A DNA stretch of 64,000 nucleotides, taken from NCBI GenBank assembly GCA_900073065.1, contig FJOG01000011.1, forward strand, positions 1,496,912 to 1,560,911, given 5' to 3'. This document shows positions 35,101-47,562 of the stretch, piece after piece. The notes under the pieces were generated by a model. The model searched no databases and was not told where the DNA came from. It saw only the letters and a program-made list of their open reading frames with translations. The stretch's first letter is position 1; every line of letters begins with the position of its first letter. Both the position numbers and the translations under genes were made by a program. Source of the stretch: Phialocephala subalpina. Lineage: Eukaryota > Ascomycota > Leotiomycetes > Helotiales > Mollisiaceae.

Positions 35101-38100
35101 TCCGTACCGCGATTGAAGGTTGTTCTGCTCAGCAATTCCTTTGATTCGAATTTTAGACATTTTTGGGGAAGGACGCTGGCAACGAGACTGGCAACACCTG
35201 TGTGGCCCATGGAAACATCTGCAAATGTAGCGATGCTTGCTGGAAATAAGGACTTGATCACACGAAGGGTTGATTGCGGATGAATGTATATCGCTTGCGG
35301 TATCCTAGACTCTGGTTGTGCTGTTGCGAATACACAGGTTACTTTCTTCTCAGCAGCTCGCACAGCGATGATCTGAGCGAAGAATGGCGATGCTTCGAGG
35401 ACCAGAAGCGTCTCGTAGGGAGCGGTTCTTCCAACGATGTATCGAGCAAGCAATTCGAGCCCAAGAAACATCAGCTTCTTGTTGTCTTCAGCCGTTGGTG
35501 GGTCGGACGGAACGGTCAACTCCAGCGGAACGGTCACTTCAGACGCTAGTTCGGAGAATACAGCGATGACCCATTCCCCGGAGTCCAGAATTATCCCCTT
35601 GGAAAGGAAGAGGCAGCTATCAGTTGAGATCTGGATGGCCAGAGGCAAAGAATGGCTGAGCCGAATAGTCACCAATTCTTGGGACGGTTGAGCCAGGGGT
35701 CTGCGAGAAACTTCCATACCACTATAACCGGATTCGGTGGACTCAAGGCGTACGACTGACTCTGACATGTCAAGAGATTTGACTATGGGCCTTCGTACTG
35801 AGTTATACCGATTGTTCAATTCCAAATTGGCAAACACTCGCGGAATCGTAACCTGATCATTCTCAATGGCGATTTCAGGTTCCGTAGTCCAAAGCATGTT
35901 GGTGCCTCCTTCTTGTCTTTCCCAGATGTCTGTGACTTGCAATCGAAGCAATGCTGCAGCAATATTCTCTGCGTTTACTTCTTGGCTACCTTCGTATTCG
36001 AGAAGTTGAAGTCGAAGATGAGGCAGCTCCACTGTCAGACTACGCGTAAATCCAATCATCATGGCAGCGTAGGGATCCTCGGACCTGGCACCTTTCGTGA
36101 CCCACAACACGTTCCTGGAGTGTTCGAACAGCTTTCGCAAACTTTTGAATCGAATTTCGGTTAAGTTCTTGAAGAACGGCTCATCGAGATCGATCAGACT
36201 TAAAACGATTGCCGACTCAGGGATCTCGTTTAGATCAAACATCTCGACGACATCTATGCGGAGAACACGCTCAAACCAAGGCTGTAGAAGTGCCCACAAG
36301 GACTCAGCGAGCTTCGATGTAGCTGTAGTTGCTCCTCCAATGATTGTGAGCTGCTCTGGTCGCGGCTCCTGGACCGGTGCCGCGAGTGGCTGCTGGAGGA
36401 GACTAACTCGCTCATCCGTAGCCTGCGCGAGGATGATACTGAACAGCCATGCATGTGTATCAACCGCTGGTGTGATTGCATCTATACCAGAGAAGCCAGA
36501 CTTCCTCAACTCAGCGTCCCAACGATCAGCCGGTACGCAAGGATTCAGAGCTCGACCATCTTTATGGCCCAGCCACCAGCCGGGTAATGCTCCCATTGAG
36601 AATCCAATACGAATCGCTCCCATTTCTGTGATCTCCAGCATCGCGAGATATCCACCTGGCTTAAGCAATTTGCGGACATTTTTGAGCGTCCGTTCCAGGT
36701 TCTCGGTTGCGTGTAGCACGAGAGAGCAAACTACTAGGTCGTATGATCCTTCCTGGTACCCCTGAGCGATCGGGTCCTTCTCGACGTCGAGTGTTTTAAA
36801 GATCATGCAGTCGCTATGCTCACTGAATACCTCTTGCGCCTTCTCGAAGAAGCCACTGGAGATATCGGTGTAGGTGTATGAGTTGAAAGTTCTGCCCAGT
36901 TGCTTGACAATCGTCTTTGTTACACCCCCTGTACCAGCACCTACAAACATCAATCTTGAGAACCTCTGGAGTGATCTGACATGTAAGTCTTACCTATTTC
37001 CAAGATATTCATATTCGCATGCCTATGAGCAAGCTGCAAGACTGCGTTGGAGAGAAAGTCGGTGTACTTGTCTAAACCCAGTCCCTTGACATAGAAGTCA
37101 ATGAGGACATTTCCATGCATCATATGCTCAAGAATTGTCGTTTCTCTTCGAAGCGTTGCGCAGAGATTCTCCCCAACTGATCTCATGAGCTTGAGATCTA
37201 TGTTTTCGGGCCATCTGTTAATCAATTTGTTAGTCCTATCTCGAGCGGGATCTGTTGCTGAACCCACTTTGCCATTTCCGCGTATACCAGCTCGCGCGTA
37301 TCATATTTCCAATCTTTTTCACAGTTTTGTCGCCTCCCACTCTCGACTTCTTTGATACAATGAATCGCAAATTTCTTCAGTTGCAAGAAGTACCATTCTG
37401 CATTGGACCACTCTTCTTCAGTAATCTCTTCCATCAAGGTTTTGAGATAGAAATAAGCGACCCGCTCGCACAGTGTGGCTAGCTCAAGTTCCTTCTTAGT
37501 CGCCCTCGCTCCGCGAGTGATCAAGTCGCCTTGAGGAGACGCAACGTCCCACCGAATATCGAAGAAGAGTTTAGTATCAGATTCGGGAGATCCAACAGTG
37601 AAGGGGACGATCTCAACGCCTTCTATTTGCATCACTGCAAGCTGACCATCTGCAGCATAAAGTTCAGCATCACCCCAGAAGACTGATGAATCAAGGCTAG
37701 TCGCTAATGCGTCTACACGAAGCAGAGTTTGTGGCGTTGAATTGGCTGCTAGAAGAGTTGGGTTCAACCTGAGACGAGTGATCTTGGTAGGAACGTGGAG
37801 AGACCACAAACGGTTGTCTCCAGGCGAGCAAAGGGCCAGTATGACGGCTTGGATGGCACAATCAAGTACGCCAGGGTGTACCAATAACGAGCTTTTCTTC
37901 TCGTTATTTTGAGGCTGTCTGATCAATGCTGTGCATGCATCTGTTGTTCTGTGCATTTCTGTCAACGCCTTGAAATCCCTTGAATATTGGTATCCAATGG
38001 GGAGTAAACACGAGTAAAAGAAGTCTTCGTCCACAGAAACAGTATCGATCAATGAGGAAGATCGTGGAGGCAAGAGGTCTGTGTCAGCCTGTCCGTAGCC

Positions 38101-41100
38101 AATGGTTAGAGTTCCGGTGCAGAACGTGACCAATTCGTCTGATTCTTGATTCGTCGTGCCCTCAAGGTGAAAGCTCGCCTCAGCACCATCATTCGAACTG
38201 CCGTGGACGAGAAGCGTGAATTGTACATCAGCAGTTGATCGGTCGTTTTCAAATACCATCGCTTTACCCATGATGAGGTCCTGTATCTCAAGAAGCCGAA
38301 TGCTGCGATCACCAGCATGTATCAACGCGGCTTCAATGGCCATGGAAACGTATCCTGAGCCAGGGAACACTATAACACCCTGAAGCTTGTGGCCGTGTAA
38401 CCAAGGCACTTCATTAGGCGAAAGTACATTGCGCCATCGTAACTCATGGTTTGATCCCTCGTGGGAAAATGTTCCGAGGAGCTCATGTACCGGACGGTCA
38501 CGGGTGCGAAATGCTCTTCCGAGTCTGGTCTCCATCCAGTATACTCGGTCATGCTCCCAAGAGTAGGATGGAAGACCCTTTAAGGGTGTATTTGGAGCTG
38601 CGTCAGGAGAGACCGTCCGCACGAACTTCTCCATTGTTAGTATGTCCCTGGGAATGTACGCCAAGGCAAATCCAAGCAGATTTGCAAAAGCTTCGAGATC
38701 GTTCTCCCCTCGTTCCAACGTCCCAGAGTATGGGATTGAAGCACTCTTGATGTCTTGAATTGTTTGGAGAGCTGGACCCCGAAGTGCGGGGTGCGGTCCA
38801 ACCTCAGTGGCTGCACTGAATGGGCCCTTGCTTTCTAGTGCTGCTCTTATGGCTTGTGCGAAATTGACACGCCCAGTCATGTTCCTTGTCCAGTATGTTG
38901 ACCGAAGTGAGGGGTCGTCGGGGCTCATTTCTTTCTCAGTGACGCTGGAAAACCAGGTGCAGCTGGAATTAGCTGGGGAACGAATCTGAATCTTACAAGC
39001 CTCAAGAGAGCTGGCATACGGTCCTGCACAGGGGAGCATGTGATGCGAATGATATGCCGTGTCAACCTTTAGCATTCTCACAAACTTTCCTTCATCAATC
39101 AAGGCTGTCTTGACTTCCTCGAGGGCGTCAATATCTCCTGACAGAGTGATGCTCGACTGCGAGTTGCATGCGGCAACCGAGACTCTTCCTTGAAGTTCTT
39201 CCAGCTCACAGAGATCTTGAGCGTCCTCTAACGTAGTACCGACTGCCATCATACCACCCTTAGCTCCGGATGGGCTAGCCGCAGCTGTTGAATGTATCCC
39301 CCGATAATACGCAATTTTCAAGGCGTCCTCGGCGGAGAGATACCCTGCAGCATATGCAGCTCCCATTTCACCTGACGAGTGACCAACTACTGCATCGAAT
39401 TGAATGCCCGCAAGACGGAGCATATCGACTAGTATGATTTGAACAACTGTGCAAAGTGGTTGAGAGATGGTGGCCTTGCTCATTTGTGACCTGGAAGCAG
39501 GGGCCATAAGTTCTTGTGTTAGGGACCAGGCGGGTTGATCGGCTTCAGGGAGGTTGTCAAGAGCAGCTTGGAGTTTCTCCACGATTTTGCGGGCGAATGC
39601 GGAGTTTTTGATTAGTTCCCGTCCCATGGTCGGCCATTGGGCTCCTTGTCCTGTAAAGATGCCCAAGATCTTGCCTGGTACTGGGTTCGCAGTCACCGTG
39701 GCGACGGGATCTGGTTTTGCTCTTACAGCTTCCATCTTGGAGATGAGGGTGTCCATCGTCGTCGCAGAGAAAGACTTTCTGAACGGGAATGATGACCTCT
39801 TGAAATTCAGCGTATCTGCGAGGCTCCGGAGGTCAATCGATTTATTCTCTCCTAGGTATTTGGCGAAAGCGTCGATTCCTCCAGCTAAAGATTTCTCAGA
39901 GGCGGCGGAGAAAGTGAAAGGTAGGAAGACGGGTGAGGTGTTTTCTGCTTGGTTGCCATTTCGATGATCCATTTCATATGATTCCAGGATTACATGCGCG
40001 TTTGTTCCTCCAAATCCTGTGCGAATGTTGATTAATCCAAAGATTCGGAGAAGGCTGATGTCAATCTTGACTTACCAAAACTGTTCACACTAGCTCTTCT
40101 AGGCTGACCTACAGGAACAGACGGCCAAGGCACAGCAGAAGTCGGAATCTTCAAGTTCCCATAGAACGGCGCGACCTTCTCACTAAGATCATCGAAAAGA
40201 AGATTGGGCGGTATCACGCCATGCTGTATTCCAAGTGAAGCCTTCATAACAGCCGCAATCCCAGCCGTGCCCTCAGTATGCCCAATCACTGTCTTGATAG
40301 ATCCCACATACAGGGTATCATGGCTTTCACCATTCTCGCTCTGACTACCCTCACCGAAGAAGGAATTTCGAATCGCTTGTGCTTCGATGGGATCACCAGC
40401 AGGTGTTCCAGTACCATGCGCCTCGAAGAATTGTGGACGATCTGACTTCTTAGAGATGTCGAGTCCGGCTTTGAGGTATGTTTCTCGAATTAGAGTCTCT
40501 TGAGCAGAGGAACTAGGCATGGTGATTCCTTGGGTTCGTCCATCTTGGTTTACGCCTGATTCAATGATCAAGCATTCGATGTGGTCCCCGTCTTCGAGTG
40601 CCTTGCTTAGTGTTTTGAGCACAAGTGTAGCTACGCCATCTCCTCGGGCGTAGCCGTCGGCTTCTGAGTCCCACATGGAAGAGCGACTTCTGGGTGAGAG
40701 CATGTTGAATTTGTTCTCGGAGATGTAAGGTTCTGTGATCTTGAATTAGCATTTCTTGTTCTTCACAATCTTTTCATTTGTCAACTCAGATCTCGCAAGC
40801 GTACTTACTTGATCCCATACATAAATTCGACCCCGCCGCAACCGCCATTCTCGACTCCCCTCCCCTCAACGTCTGCACCGCCTGATGCACAGCAACCAAA
40901 CTCGACGAACAAGCCGTATCAATCGTCATACAAGGTCCATGCCAATCAAAGACATAACTAATCCTATTACTCATAATACTCCTCGCCGTCGCAGTCGGAA
41001 AATAGGTAGGCAAATAATCAACATCCCGACTCAAGATCTCTCCATACTCTTCAGACATCAATCCCACATATACTGCAGTATTCGATCCTTTTAAATCAGT

Positions 41101-41460
41101 GATTGATTGACCCGAGGATTCCAGAGCTTCGTATACGGTTTCTAGGAGAAGGCGTTGTTGGGGGTCCATGGCGTGTGCTTCTATGGGCGTGATTTTGAAG
41201 AATGGGGCGTCGAAATGGCGAAAGTCTTCATTGAGGAGGTAAGAGGAAGTTACGTTGGTGCTTCCATGGTACATGCCGTCAGGGTTGTAGACACCTTTGG
41301 TGTTGAACCGTTCAATCGGAATCTTTTGCAACACATCTCGTGGCTCTTTCAGGAGGTCCCATAGTTTGGAAGGGGAGGTAGAGGAGCCGGGGAAGCGGCA
41401 ACCACTGCCAATTATGGCGATGGGTTCTTTTTGTTGGTGGGTTGGGGGGATTTTGGTCAT
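29135..41460 (-). CDS. Highly reducing PKS-NRPS hybrid with reductive release domain
   Basis: Eight exons on the minus strand: 41460..40809, 40732..40076, 40016..37268, 37214..36994, 36940..34705, 34656..33968, 33910..32153 and 32070..29135. The total is 11,898 nt, or 3965 aa; every phase closes. Domains: KS with DTACSSS (Cys184), AT with GHSSGE (Ser ~650), DH with [13 protein letters not shown] (His ~977) and LDCAIQ, C-methyltransferase with GAGTGG (~1428), a degenerate ER region, KR with GLSGQLG (~2120), ACP with GTDSL (~2435), C with HHINMDS (~2675), A with LLYTSGTTG (~3150), T with GGNSM (~3560), and R with TGSTGFLG (~3644) and YTSSK (~3789). It would assemble a methylated polyketide, join it to one amino acid and release it reductively as an aldehyde. 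The amino acid specificity cannot be read with confidence. The ATG at 41460 directly precedes the KS. Confidence 0.95.
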
Positions 41461-42160
41461 GGTGAATGATCAATGTGTTTGGATGATCACGGATTGTGGT
41501 CAAAGAGTGGAAGCAATCGTTTTTGGTGTTGAGCAAAAATGTGATACTAGATCAAATGGTTTGCCTGCAGTCTAGGATAGATGTGATACATAGCAGTATC
41601 GACTAACGGCACTTGGCTGCTTGAGTCGGCGATTGGAGAGGGGGCAGCAATGTCTCCGAACCGAGAAGGTGCAGCGGTACGGCCAGAGGATATTTTTCCG
41701 ATCATGTTTCCGATGCCTCAGTTGGTCGTCCGAACAGTGGGACATGAATGCCATATCTCCGATAAGAGACCTCTCACTAATTCTTAGGAGAAGGGATTTG
41801 TTGCAGGGCTGGAGTGTGAAGTGACTCGCAGCGGAAACATTTACTGACCCGAAGGTGGGGTTGGGTAGTAGGGGGTTGCATTCCAGCCTTATTCCCGAGT
41901 TCCGAGTCAGAATGTGTAAGCATCCAAAGAAGAATCATCTTGTATGATGTGAAGTGCTTCTTTTGAAATATTGATTGTGCGATAGAGAGCTCATTGACTT
42001 GACTTTCATGTGATCTTATTTGCGGTGAAGTGCGGGTGGTTTAGTGAGGCTCGCTAACGAATAAGTCAAAGGGGCTCGCTTAAGGATTTCAGGGATAAGG
42101 TTAAATCTTAGTCTATTCCTCCAAACTCTCGGAAAATAATACGATATCAGCGGGTTGAAT
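41461..42160. promoter_or_regulatory. PKS-NRPS promoter region
   Basis: About 700 bp lie upstream of the PKS-NRPS start and downstream of the lipocalin-like gene on the same strand. No gene is supported; overlapping frames on both strands at 41572-41824 are shadows. Near 41655-41665 there is CCGAACCGAG, a partial match to the inverted CGG palindrome upstream of the trans-ER. Confidence 0.35.
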
Positions 42161-42811
42161 CTATGTGTCGTTCAATTTTGGGCCTAACCACCCGTAAATA
42201 ATCCTCGCCCTCTCAACCACTCCTTTCCTCCTACAAACCATCCTCCTTGAATGATATCTCTCCCCGCCTAACATCACAAACCCCCAAACAATATCCATTT
42301 CCCACCCCACAATCTCACTTTTCACCACAGTCTTCATGTGTTTCTCTCCATTCGGTCCTCCCTTCTCCTCTTCTCCTCCGCACCATCCTTCTATCAACCA
42401 CTCGTCATCCAAATCGGATGGATCTGTCCAAGAAGCTCGACTGGTGATAGCTCCTGATATGCTGTGGACGGAAGCTCGTTCAAGGCCGTCTATGAAGATC
42501 TCGTCTTCCCCGCCTTTGAAACCACCGGTCATGCGTTGTTCAATGAGGATTTTGTGTACGTCGTCAGAGGGGGAGATGGTATGCGTTATATGTTCGGTGA
42601 CTGTGATTAATCCTGCTGCCTGTATTGAAGAAGTGAAGAATCAGTTTTTTTTCCCCTAGATGATAGATGCATAATGAGAGTGGCTTACTTGTCGTTTCCA
42701 CCAAGGAATGCCTTGGAGAGCCAAGAGGGCGTCCCAATCGTCAGAAAGACCCTTGTCGACTACCCACCGGCCCGACATATTCTTCATGGCAGTGGTGCTA
42801 GGGGCAGCCAT
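42161..42811 (-). CDS. Small lipocalin-like conserved fungal protein
   Basis: Exons 42811..42689 and 42619..42161 give 193 aa; the 69-bp intron joins in phase 0. The protein begins MAAPSTTAMKNMSGRWVVDK, then LSDDWDALLALQGIPWWKRQ, a pattern shared by a widespread uncharacterised fungal family with a predicted lipocalin/fatty-acid-binding-like beta barrel. Later segments ITVTEHITHTISP, MTGGFKGGEDE and WGFVMLGGERYHSRRMV fit alternating strands. No catalytic motif is known for the family. It lies just upstream of the PKS-NRPS and is read in the same direction, so it may bind or act on a pathway intermediate. An in-frame extension upstream (to 42928) exists, but the ATG at 42811 fits the family start. 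Confidence 0.72.
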
Positions 42812-42990
42812 TTCTGCTGTCTTAGGAAAAAGTGGGGTAAGTGCAGAATGAGCTGAGCTGCAACATACCCTTATAATCTGAATCGGAGACATCTCCCTCT
42901 GTGAGCGCATATTTCTCCTCGGAGACAAAATCCGACTGCGCTCGGGCCAACCCTGTAATGGGGTAGTAAGCCTGCAAGGGCCCGATTATC

Positions 42991-44573
42991 TCAATTCGCG
43001 AAACGACCTTGGACTGCCTGGTCCCTCATTGCGCCAAGATCCTGCGCCATTTTCAACGCCGCGTTCTTGACTTGTTCAGCTGCTGCACGTGTCACTAGGA
43101 CCTCGTCACTTTCGTGCCCTGATGAGTCGGCTCGCGATGTTCCTTCATCGTGCTTGTCGATCTCTGAAGCTAAGTCGGCTGCGCAGTTGAAGAGTCGTGA
43201 GCTGAATTGGACGAGAAGGTGCATCTGCAGTGATACGGCGGATGTTGGTGAGGGTTTGTAGTTTCCAATCTTCAATTGAGGTATATCCAAGACTTTTCTG
43301 GGCATCATGGCAATTCCTCCCTGTTTGAAACAAACTCTCATGTGGTCGAACAGTGCTTCGTAGATTGCTATGAGGCGCGTATGACATGAAATGATGAAAA
43401 GAATAGAAGAATGGTCAAGCGAAAATTTTATGCCGCCCGTCGTTGATCCAGGAAAAGGTGTTGATGTGACATGAGAGCCTTCAAATTGTGCATCTGTCGA
43501 AATAATGTTCGTCGACCAAGATACCTTGTGACTTGAGGATGGTAGTGTAGGTGGTGCCAAGAAGGCGTCCAGAAAGGTCGGATAGATATCGATGAGACCT
43601 TGAGTGAGACGAAATGTGTCTTCTAATGCGTACTTCGAACGGTACCGCAGAAAGTCTTCCAGGTTGGAAGATGGATCATATATTGAAAGAGGAGGAATCG
43701 TATTGCTATGTTCAAAGAGTTCGATGTTGAGCTGTGATAACTTTCGAATGCAGTCACCCTTTGACTCGAGCTCGACAAGCTCCGTGCGAGCCCATCTGTT
43801 GGAAGTTCCCACCGGCATTTCATGGTTTGAGTGTGGGCGAGGGACTTCAGAAACGTTGAAATTCGTTCTAGGCTTGGTTACCAGACCAAGAGCCGATTCA
43901 TTTTGAGGCGGGAAGCCCCGTTCGACGTTTGTAGACTGTTCTTGGGCATTCACGGCAACGAAATTATTGACTTCCATGATTTGAAACGGATTCTGGTTGG
44001 CCCAGTTCAAGTCATAGAATGCAGAAGCATGAGGACTCTGTGATGGGAATGGACTAGGGGTTGCCATCACTTCGATGATTTCCGGCTGCGGTCGTTCAAA
44101 CATGGGGTCCTGATCAAAGTCTGTGATTATCAGTTGCTAAAACGGAGAAGTGATCCATATGGATACTGACCGAATGACTCTTTCCTTTGCGGCTGTGCAC
44201 TCAGACATCGTCTCTTGCAATTGTAATCCTTTGCGCCGTTTACTTCACTACTTTCATCATCCCGCTCAGTTGAAAAAGAGCCCGGAGATACAGAAATAGG
44301 AGCGTCCACATCGCCTTCCTTTTCGGGGACTTTCTTCTGCCTGAAGGGACTAAAGACACATGCGCCCTCGACTTTCAAGCAACGGTTGCAGATCGTTTGC
44401 CCAGGACTGTCGAACTGAAGATGCCCAGAGTCAGTGTCACTTCATCACCTATGCCGCAAAACTTGGAGATCGAGACCAAAAGGAGAATAAATGGAGGATA
44501 TGCGTACGGAACATTTGACTTTTTGAGCATGACATCTGTCACAAGCAGCACGTCGACGAATGTCCTCGGCCAT
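42991..44573 (-). CDS. Zn2Cys6 transcription factor (AflR-like), cluster regulator 1
   Basis: Exons 44573..44508, 44414..44171 and 44120..42991 give 479 aa, and all phases close. The binuclear zinc cluster is split by the first intron: CDRCHAQKVKC in exon 1, then CNRCLKVEGACVFSP in exon 2, followed by a basic stretch (FRQKK). The C-terminal part (FSLDHSSILFIISCHTRLIA, LQMHLLVQFSSRLFNCAADL) resembles the regulatory domain of AflR-type pathway activators. It would act in the nucleus on inverted CGG/TCG-type sites. It is divergent from the MFS gene, with about 990 bp between them, and follows the lipocalin-like and PKS-NRPS genes on the same strand. It is the natural candidate for the pathway-specific activator. 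Confidence 0.88.
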
Positions 44574-45559
44574 AGCAGACGGAGGATAGTTTTGTCAATG
44601 TATCGATGAGATTTCAACAAGACGAGATGATTTTGGAGGCGCCAACAAGTGGTAAGTATCCCATAGCTGCTGAATTAGACGGTGTATGAAGGCGGTTGGA
44701 CTCTTTGGAGACTCGAAGTTAGAAAGCCGTTGTTGCTCACAAATATTGTCTTTCGGAATACATTGCCTTGTTGAGGGATGGCATGAGAGATACATCCTAA
44801 TGCAGGCTAAGCTGTGCTCGGCGGCTGATATTGCACCAAATAGGACTAGCTTATGTCGGCATTCAGGCGTGAGTATATAAGCGGTGGCGTAGCTTTAGTC
44901 GCCCTCGCCTGGTGGTGCCTTGATTATGAAGATGGACGTATTTAACGTAAAGAATGGACGGGTGTGGCTCGAGTGATGATTCGGTGTTCGCTTCCTTTCC
45001 AAGACCGACTGCAGATATTTACCCGAGACAGACAGCAGTCAGAGCCATCACCATTCTCAGCAGTTGCAGTCGGCTCCTCCGAATGCCATGACCACGGATG
45101 TCCATCAGACCTTGTCGAAAGCCCATATGTATCCAGATATGCATCTCTACAGCGACGTGGGCCCGACCGACACTGATTAGGATGTGTCTCCGGTGAGGCG
45201 TCTGCAGTGCAGTGCGTGCAGGAGAGTTGATGTCGAGAGGTAGCCTCCTGAGAAAGAATGGCAACAGTGGATGATCTGATGAAGCAGTTTTCGATTTCGA
45301 GAGTTTCCATTTTGTTCGTGATAGAGCACCTCTTGGAGAAATCATAACAGATTCATCGTGGCGGCTAACTTTACATGAGTCACGTGCAGAACACCGAGCT
45401 ACCGGCCTTCGAATGTAAGGATACGGGGACCACGTCGCGCTTCGGCCCGCACAATATCCTATATCTTTCCTCGATATCTCTTCGAATTTCCTTGAACCCA
45501 AGTTGTCAAGCTCGATTGATTCTACCTGAGCCGACAGCGATCTCTTCCTTAACGTCCAC
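44574..45559. promoter_or_regulatory. Divergent promoter, regulator 1 / MFS transporter
   Basis: 986 bp separate the divergent start codons of regulator 1 and the MFS exporter. A CACGTG E-box-like site lies at about 45381. Open frames within it are shadows in several frames without features. The arrangement would allow joint control of the exporter and its regulator. Confidence 0.4.
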
Positions 45560-47427
45560 ATGTCTCTTGATACCAAAGGAGACCCCGATTCTAAGATGGA
45601 GGAGACTTCGAATCGTGCGTCGAGAGAACTTGCGCCTGCGATTCAACCCGCGCCAGAGACTAAACCTGAACCCGAGAATGGTGATAGCTCGAAGCTTGAT
45701 GAGCCCGAAGCTCAAGTCCGCGACTGGCGTTTCTATATGGTGTTCGCTGCCCTCTCGATCACGGGACTCCTCTCCGCGGCTGAAGCAACAATCATATCAA
45801 CAGCGCTGCCTACCATTATAAAGAACCTTGATGTTGGCAGTAACTATGCTTGGGTTGCAAATGCTTACTTCTTGACAAGGCAAGTCATTATCTTCCTTGC
45901 TCCTTGCTCCTCGCACGCGAGCTGACTTTGACGCAGCATGGTTGTAACACCTCTCTATGGGCAGCTTGCCAACATCTGGGGTAGAAGATGGCCAATGATC
46001 TGTAGTGTGGTACTTTTGATTATTGGAAGTGCTATCTGCGGCTGGGCTACGAACGGTGCTATGCTCATTGCAGGTCGGGCCATTCAAGGTTTCGGAGGTG
46101 GAGGAATCAACATGCTTGTTGAGCTTATCACCTGCGATCTGGTTCCTCTTCGTGAGCGAAGCAAGTTTATGGGCATAATCATGGGCACTTTCACTGTCGG
46201 CACTGCTGTGGGACCTATTGTTGGTGGTATCATTGTCCAAGGGGGCAGCTGGAGAGTAAGTTCATGCTTGTTTCTCTTTCTGTCTCATTACGAGATTATG
46301 CTACGAATGCTAATTGCATGATCCTCTAGTGGGTTTTCTGGTTGAATCTACCTATCGGAGGTTTTGCCTTGGGATTTCTCCTCCCCTTTCTCCAAGTCCA
46401 CTTTACAAAAGAATCCTCCCTCATCGAGAAGTTGAAACGTATCGACTGGATTGGGAATCTTATCCTGGCTCCTTCACTTGTCTCAATCATGATTGCCCTC
46501 ACGGATGCTGGCACCAAGGCACCCTGGTCATCCTGGCGCATCATCCTCCCTCTTGTCCTCGGTTTTGCCGGCCTCATTCTTTTCCAAGTCTACGAAGCCT
46601 CAAGTTGGTGCGTCGAACCAACCGTCCCAATGCGACTCTTCGAAAATCGTACGTCCCTAGCAGCCTACACACTCACTCTCTTACACATCATCACCTCGGT
46701 CTGGACCATTTATTTCTTCCCGCTTTATTTCCAATCCGTCCTCGGCTCCAGCCCTGCTCGTTCCGGCGTACAAATCCTGCCAACATTTTTAATTCTACTA
46801 CCATTCGCCGTCGTTAGCGGTCTAGTCGTTACAAAGATGGGAAGATACAGACCAGTCCACCACGTCGGCTTCGCCGTAATGGTGATCGGCTTTGGCCTTT
46901 CCACCCTGTTGAATGCGGGATCATCTACAGCCGAATGGGTAATCTACCAAGGTATTATCGCCGCCGGTTCCGGAATTATCGTCAGCAGTCTTCTTCCGGC
47001 CATCCAAGCAGCCCTTTCCGACAATGATGCCGCTGCTTCAACTGCTCTATTCACCTTCGTTCGCAGCTTTGGCGCTATTTGGGGTATCACCATCCCTGTT
47101 GCTGTCTTCAACAATCAATTCGATAAGCTTCTTTACAAGATTCAAGATCCGGCTACACGAGCGTTGTTGGCCGATGGTCAGGCGTATGAACATGCTTCAA
47201 GAGCTTTCATTTATGCTATCACGGAGCCGGTGAGAAGTCAGGTTATTGGTGTTTATTCGGATTCCTTGAAGACGGTGTGGCAGGTAGGCATTGCGATGGC
47301 TGGTTTGGGGTTTATTGTTGTATTTGTGGAGAAGGAGTTGAAAATGAGGACTGAACTGACGACTGAGTATGGGTTGAAGGAGAAGCCAGAAACTGCTGCG
47401 GAAGGTAGTCCCGAAGCTGCCGTTTAG
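45560..47427 (+). CDS. MFS drug:H+ antiporter (DHA2/DHA14-type)
   Basis: Exons 45560..45879, 45937..46255 and 46330..47427 give 578 aa. After a ~50-residue charged cytoplasmic N-terminus the protein has about 14 membrane segments. Family signatures are present: [11 protein letters not shown] in the first helix, [15 protein letters not shown] (motif A region), [15 protein letters not shown] and [26 protein letters not shown] (motif C). The first intron uses a GC donor (AAG/GCAAGT) with a normal AG end, and both joins restore the frame. Such proton-driven exporters of the plasma membrane often sit in metabolite clusters and pump the product out, giving self-protection. Here it lies between two Zn2Cys6 genes, which supports that role. 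The substrate is inferred, not shown. Confidence 0.92.
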
Positions 47428-47562
47428 ATTGTTTGATTTTTCCAGGGCACTGCTGCCAGATTTTCGTTTGTCTAATTCGAGCACGGTGTCTTGCTGATGG
47501 TGTATTAATGTGCATGCGGAGGAGCTTTGGGGCATAAGATATGTCTATTGCGAGATTTTCTA

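Noticed and set aside
37222..39972. PKS region as a separate monofunctional gene
   Set aside because: Splice joins on both sides close the frame into one PKS-NRPS; the C-terminal residues past 37268 of this frame are intronic.
29135..41460. Tetramic-acid (Dieckmann-type) PKS-NRPS as first choice
   Set aside because: The release domain keeps its YxxxK motif and a cytochalasan-type hydrolase is present; kept only as an alternative.
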